Assembly: GCA_036936605.1 (NCBI GenBank)
Contig: JAUPFV010000002.1
Coordinates: 219,697,046-219,761,045 of the forward strand
Length of the DNA stretch: 64,000 bases
Source: Limnanthes douglasii subsp. nivea
Lineage: Eukaryota > Streptophyta > Magnoliopsida > Brassicales > Limnanthaceae
Direction: 5' to 3'
The notes below the pieces were generated by a model. The model did no database searches. It was not told the DNA's origin and saw only the letters and a program-made list of their open reading frames with translations. Shown piece by piece: positions 60,014-64,000 of this stretch (the first letter of the stretch is position 1; every line of letters begins with the position of its first letter). A program made the position numbers and the translations under genes.

Positions 60014-60205
60014 TCACAATACATGTTTGGAGGTGACGATCTTGCTTTATCTTTTTCCACGTACCATAAAAGATGTAAGATGAATTTTCCTTTTGATATT
60101 AAGTAGTCTGCTTCTTCAAATCCCACATCTTAAGATTAATCTTCAAAAACTTAAGAGACTGTTCGATGATTTTCATCTCTATAGATTGCAATTCGCGTTT
60201 TTTTA
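60014..60205 (-). pseudogene. B3-RING array unit 13 (cut by retrotransposon)
   Basis: Only the B3 C-terminal part (to about VKSLKINLKMWDL and ESIEMK equivalents) remains before the LTR that starts at 60206. The rest of the unit, if it exists, lies beyond the retrotransposon and outside the window. Confidence 0.75.
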
Positions 60206-60733
60206 TGGTAGCACCAAGCTACAAGATGGAATAGGCGGCGGAAAATACAGAAAAAGAAGGACGAAAAATAGAAAGATAGGTAGCTCTAACCCTAGGTCAA
60301 AGGTAAAGAGACTTTAGAGAAAATCAAATTTTATTCAAGAAAGTCTGAGGCAAAACTAGAGTTTGAGAGCCTTTTATAAAAAGTGCTCGAAACCCTTGCC
60401 CAAAATTAAAACTTTTTCCTTATGTAATAAAATAAAGCTCAACCCAATTTCAAAGCGATTGGAGCTGGTTAAGTATTTTTATAAAATCTAACAAAAATAG
60501 GAAAATGCAGAAAATTCATAAAAATAGGAAAAAGATGGCTTAAACGATGGAATTTTGGGTCTAAACTTCATCACCTGGATTCGCCCCGTGATGCTTCCAA
60601 AAAATCGTTTGGCTTCTCGACGCATTCGATTTGAGTGGTCGCAGGGCCTAATTCGGATACCTGGGCCCAAAATAAAGCTCGTTTCCGTTTGTCCAAAAGG
60701 GCCATATAGTCATGGGCCCGTGCAACTACATCA
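60206..60733 (-). repeat. 3' LTR of the chromovirus-type element
   Basis: On the minus strand it begins TGATGTAGTTGCACGGGC at 60733 and ends GCTTGGTGCTACCA at 60206 (TG...CA, about 528 bp). TTTATAAAAGGCTC (about 60383-60370) is a likely TATA box. A piece of this LTR recurs at 55320-55468. Confidence 0.75.
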
Positions 60734-60759
60734 TCCTCTCGTTCTTTAGAAGAATTTGT

Positions 60760-61800
60760 CTACGGATTCTCAGCTTCATCATCCTCAGCAGCATTGGTAA
60801 ATGGCACCAGGTGCTTCACGTTGAAAATGTTATTGGTCTGTATGTGGATGGGTAGCTTCAAACTGTATGCATTGGGATTAATCTTTTCAATAATTTCAAA
60901 TAGACCTACCTTCCTTGCAGCCAACTTGTTGTACTCGTGCGCAAGATAACAATCCCTGGTCAAAATAGCCCATACAAAGTCCCCTACTGCAAACTCCAGT
61001 AGGCGGCGTTTCTTTCCTGCGACAACCTTGTACTTTTGTATTGTTTCCTCCAGGTGTTTGCGGGTATTCTCATGGATCTCCCATAGATTAACAATGGTGT
61101 TATCGACCTTAGCTGGAACCTTATCAAGCGTTGGGAAAGCTAAATCCATAGAACCCCGTGGGTTATAACCATAGAATACCATGAAGGGACTATACCCAGT
61201 ACTGCGCTTGTGGTGCCTGTTGTAGGCAAACTCAACGTGATAAAGGATCCCATGCTTTCAACTTCCTAGAGACCTCTGTGCGCAACATGTTTCTTAACGT
61301 TTGATTAGTTACCTCAGTTTGGTCGTCTGTTTGCGGGTGATACGTGCTGCTAAAACTCAGCTCGTGGTTGTGCGGCGCCACAAACTCCTCTAAAAATCCC
61401 CGACAAACCGCGTATCGCGATCAGAAACAATATTCAAGGGTAGACCATGCAAGCGGTAGACCTCACAAAAGTATTAATTATCAACATTCACAGCATCCGT
61501 GTTTTTCTTGGAGGCAAAGAACTGGGCCATCTTAGAAATCCTGTCAACCACTAAAAAAATAGATTCGTTACCTCTTTATATTCTTGGCAGCCGAGAGATG
61601 AAATCCATGCTGATACTTCGCCACGGTTCTTCCGTTATTGGGAGTGGTAGGTATAGATCTTTGTTGGAGGATGTACCTTTTGCCACCTGGAAAACCCAAC
61701 AATCAGCTACAAAACGGATAACATCTCGCCTCAAATTCGGCCAGAAGAACTGACTGGATATAGAGTAAAGGGTTTAATCTCTACTCCTATGCCCCTCGTT
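60760..61800 (-). pseudogene. Chromovirus integrase remnant
   Basis: The open part 61182-60760 is the C-terminal region (VFYGYNPRGSMDL, EFAVGDFVWAILTRD, KVGLFEIIEKINPNAYSLKL, TNNIFNVKHLVPF). Upstream in mixed frames are the cysteine-containing head, ISMDFISRLPRIKRG (first Asp, about 61600), IVSDRDTRF (about 61420) and HPQTDDQTE (catalytic Glu, about 61320, where a glycine is replaced by Asp). At least three frame changes occur. Confidence 0.8.
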
Positions 61801-61809
61801 GTGTCTCTC

Positions 61810-62487
61810 CTATGCAATCAGTAACCTCAAACCCTCAAGAACACAAAGTAAATTACCTTTGAAGAGGTAACTGTTGCTGACTGCAAAGCCTTTTCTCAAA
61901 CCTACGCTGACGTCCTCTAGAATATGACCAAAATATGGATCGATAGCCAGTAGATCCTTCATCAGCTTGAATCCCATAACTTCTCCTTCCATACGAATCA
62001 TCAAACTGCGTCGGCTCAGAGCATCAGCTACGCGGTTAACTGCCCCCAAAGTATGCTTAATGGAAAAGGTAAATTGTTGAGTAAATGCTGCCCAACCTGC
62101 ATGGCGGGAAGAGAGTTTCTCCTGACTCTGCAGATGCCTCAAAGAATCATGATCCGTGTACAGGACAAAGTCATTGTAGGACAAGTAGGAACTTCAATGC
62201 TTCAAAGCTCGTACAACTGCATAAAACTCCTTGTCATAGGTGTTGTAGTTGAGTTTAGCTCCATTTAACTTCTCGCAGAAGTCTACTACAGGTCGGCCTC
62301 GTTGGCTGAGTACAACTTCAATGCCCAATCCGGACGCATCACAATATAGTTCAAACCGTGTAGATAAGTCAAGTAAAACCAGAATCGGTGCAGTGGTCAG
62401 TCTTACCTTGATTTCCGCAAATGCCTCAGCTGCTTCAGGGGTCCAGCAGAATGTCTTGCCCTTCATACACTCTGTAATAGGAGCCAT
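61810..62487 (-). pseudogene. Chromovirus RNase H remnant
   Basis: The frame 62487-62194 reads FCWTPEAAEAFAEIKVRLTT, ELYCDASGLGIEVVLSQ, NYNTYDKEFYAVVRALKH (RNase H catalytic D and E). After a break, 62184-61810 reads VLYTDHDSLRHLQSQEKLS and NRVADALSRR, the end of the domain. Confidence 0.85.
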
Positions 62488-62511
62488 GACAGTGCTGAAG
62501 TTATATATGAA

Positions 62512-63240
62512 TCATCTGTAAAAGGAGACCAATCCGTGAAAAGAGCGGACTTCAGTGATGGAAGTAGGAATCGACCATTCTCGCACGGCTGCCACTTTCG
62601 ACTGATCCATTGACAGCCCATTCTTTGACACGACATACCCCAGGAAGAGGACCAAATCTGTCATAAAACAACACTTATCGAGTCCCCCATAAAACTCCTC
62701 TCGCTTCAAAATAACCAACACTTCACGTAAGTGCTGGAGATGAAGCTCTTCCGTGGTACTATATATAAGAATATTATAAAAGTACACGACAATAAATTTT
62801 CCGATCAACGGGTGAAATACTTGGTTCATAACCTGCATGAACCTGAATGATGTTTTCCACTCATCCCTCATATGAATACGAATCCGGTGATATCCGCTCT
62901 TCAAATCTAGCTTCGTAAACACAGTAGCACCATTCAATTGATCCAGTAAATCATCAAGGCGAGGAATAGGAAGCTGATACCTGACTGTAATTTTGTTGAT
63001 AGTCCGGCTATCCACACACATTCTTATTGAGCCATCCTTCTTTGGTGTTAACAGTGCAGGAACCGCAAAAGGACTAAGACTCTCACGGATGCGGCCTTTT
63101 GTCAACAGTTCTTCCACGTATCTACAGAGCTCTTCATGCTCTTTTAGGCTCATCCGATAATGCTGTCGCTTTGGTAGGCTAGCACCCAGTACTAGGTCAA
63201 TCTAGTGCTGGATATCTCTCAATGAAGATAAAACTCTGCT
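62512..63240 (-). pseudogene. Chromovirus reverse transcriptase with deletion and destroyed active site
   Basis: The frame 63153-62512 reads [55 protein letters not shown]. After DEWKTSF about 20 residues are missing (the block with MPFGL-NAPSTF), so the text jumps to [10 protein letters not shown]. The catalytic box reads YFYNILIYS where the family has YFDDILIYS, so both aspartates are gone. The end [10 protein letters not shown] and [13 protein letters not shown] is normal. Confidence 0.88.
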
Positions 63241-63324
63241 AATAGCGGTCGAACTCGCTTAGGTATACCAACAAGTGGATGAGTACTAAATTATTTAACC
63301 ACCAAAAGATAGACAATCAATGTT

Positions 63325-64000
63325 TCATGAGCATGCACCTATAAACGCCTTTCGAGCTAGAAAGTTCTTACCCGAATCCTTTGATACTACAAGGGCAGGT
63401 TTTGGTGATAGCTCTCTATTTGGTGTTAATATGAACGTGACATTATTCCATATGAAACTGTAGCGGTTTCTCCTACCATCATATGTAACACTTCCATCAT
63501 ATTGCCAATGTCGGCCTAGCAACAAGTGACACGCATTCATCCCAATGACATCGCACCATGATTTATCCCTATAGTTACCAACAGAGAAAAATACCAGACA
63601 TCTTATAGAGATATTTACCTTACTACCTTTATTTAACCAGGTAAGCTTGTAGAGGTTTGGGTGGTCTTCTGTTTTGAGGGCCAGCTTCTGCACAACTTTT
63701 TCAGATATAACATTTTCACAGTTCCTTGAATCAATAACGAATTTGCATACCTTTTTCCCGATAGTACAAGTCGATTGGAAAATATTGTTCCGTAGCCAAT
63801 CATCCATTCACTTCTGGCTTTCGGCATCAGACGATACGCCTTAAAACCAATGCCTGACCAATATCTCCTCCTGTAACCCGGTCCTCTTGAACCTCATCAA
63901 CAGAATCCTCTGGTTCCTCATCAAACCGTGGCTCACCCTGTAGGTAAAAATCAACAGTGTTAGCGAACAGACCCCTCGATTGTTGCGGTTGTTGTCGTAA
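63325..64000 (-). pseudogene. Chromovirus protease and upstream linker
   Basis: The frame 63807-63325 reads WLRNNIFQSTCTIGKKVCKF, VIDSRNCENVIS (DSG active site changed to DSR), DVIGMNACHLLLGRHWQYD and RNRYSFIWNNV. From 64000 to about 63830 an acidic spacer and GGDIGQALVLRRIV precede it. The open frame stops before RT at about 63320-63160, where stops are seen. Confidence 0.82.

Larger units (their letters stand above)
54312..60205 (-). repeat. B3-RING chimeric tandem array, block B (6 units)
   Basis: Same unit as block A. Anchors at about 56576, 57721, 58867 and 60014 give a very regular 1145-1147 bp spacing; the first unit is 5'-truncated and the last is cut by a gypsy LTR. The regular spacing suggests amplification by unequal crossing-over. 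1145 is not a multiple of 3, so a continuous frame through several units is not possible without splicing. Confidence 0.85.
60206..64000 (-). mobile_element. Chromovirus-type Ty3/gypsy element, incomplete at the window edge
   Basis: A minus-strand element whose 3' LTR (60733-60206) interrupts array unit 13. Going up the coordinates come integrase, RNase H, RT, protease and an acidic linker (GEPRFDEEPEDSVDE) typical of the region between gag and protease. Gag and the 5' LTR lie outside the window. Stops, a deletion in RT and altered active sites make it non-autonomous. Confidence 0.88.

Noticed and set aside
33929..60205. Treating each array unit as a working gene
   Set aside because: No unit has an open frame from RING through B3. 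There are stops, frameshifts, lost RING cysteines and no identifiable start exon or promoter.
33929..60205. CRISPR-like or centromeric satellite interpretation of the tandem array
   Set aside because: Units are about 1.1 kb with clear protein-domain content. They are neither short spacer arrays nor the 150-180 bp monomers typical of plant centromeres.

Overview
The window is nuclear DNA of a flowering plant, most likely a eudicot. It is AT-rich, its two intact genes carry many short GT-AG introns and belong to plant-type families, and most of the rest is degenerate LTR retrotransposons (Ty1/copia and Ty3/gypsy), Mutator-like relics and a SINE. The species or family cannot be named from the sequence alone.

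Layout. 1-2.0 kb: a partial minus-strand exon, a striking GCCATGGC-rich set of hairpins, and AT-rich spacer. 2.0-7.8 kb: an old plus-strand Tork/Tnt1-type copia element with diverged LTRs. 10.0-13.25 kb: a second, LTR-less copia fragment. 16.35-16.56 kb: a tRNA-derived SINE candidate. 17.1-23.1 kb: a third, minus-strand copia element of a different lineage, nearly unreadable. 23.1-26.3 kb: a Mutator-like (MULE) relic with a SWIM-type transposase tail, a coiled-coil coding scrap and a dispersed CACAACCAA-like repeat. 26.4-28.6 kb: an intact IQD calmodulin-binding gene (4 exons, 444 aa). 29.1-33.6 kb: an intact TPR co-chaperone-type gene (8 exons, 325 aa) in tail-to-tail orientation with it.

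33.9-60.2 kb: a tandem array, about 1.145 kb per unit, 13 recognisable whole or partial copies. Every unit encodes on the minus strand the second half of a BMI1/DRIP-like RING finger, a basic linker and a B3 (DUF313-type) DNA-binding domain. At the unit junctions the end of B3 runs in frame into the middle of the RING. All copies carry stops, frameshifts or deletions. The array is in two blocks (33.9-40.9 and 54.3-60.2 kb), each bordered on its low-coordinate side by a 5' end of the TPR gene: the real one for the first block and a broken copy for the second. A segment holding TPR promoter plus array was therefore duplicated.

Between the blocks lies a MULE transposase pseudogene (41.85-42.56 and 53.17-53.40 kb), split by a complete Athila-type Ty3/gypsy element (42,565-53,170) with a perfect 5-bp target duplication. 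The second block is cut at 60,206 by the LTR of a minus-strand chromovirus-type gypsy element that runs off the window. The two cellular genes look ordinary and functional. The chimeric B3-RING array is the most unusual object here.
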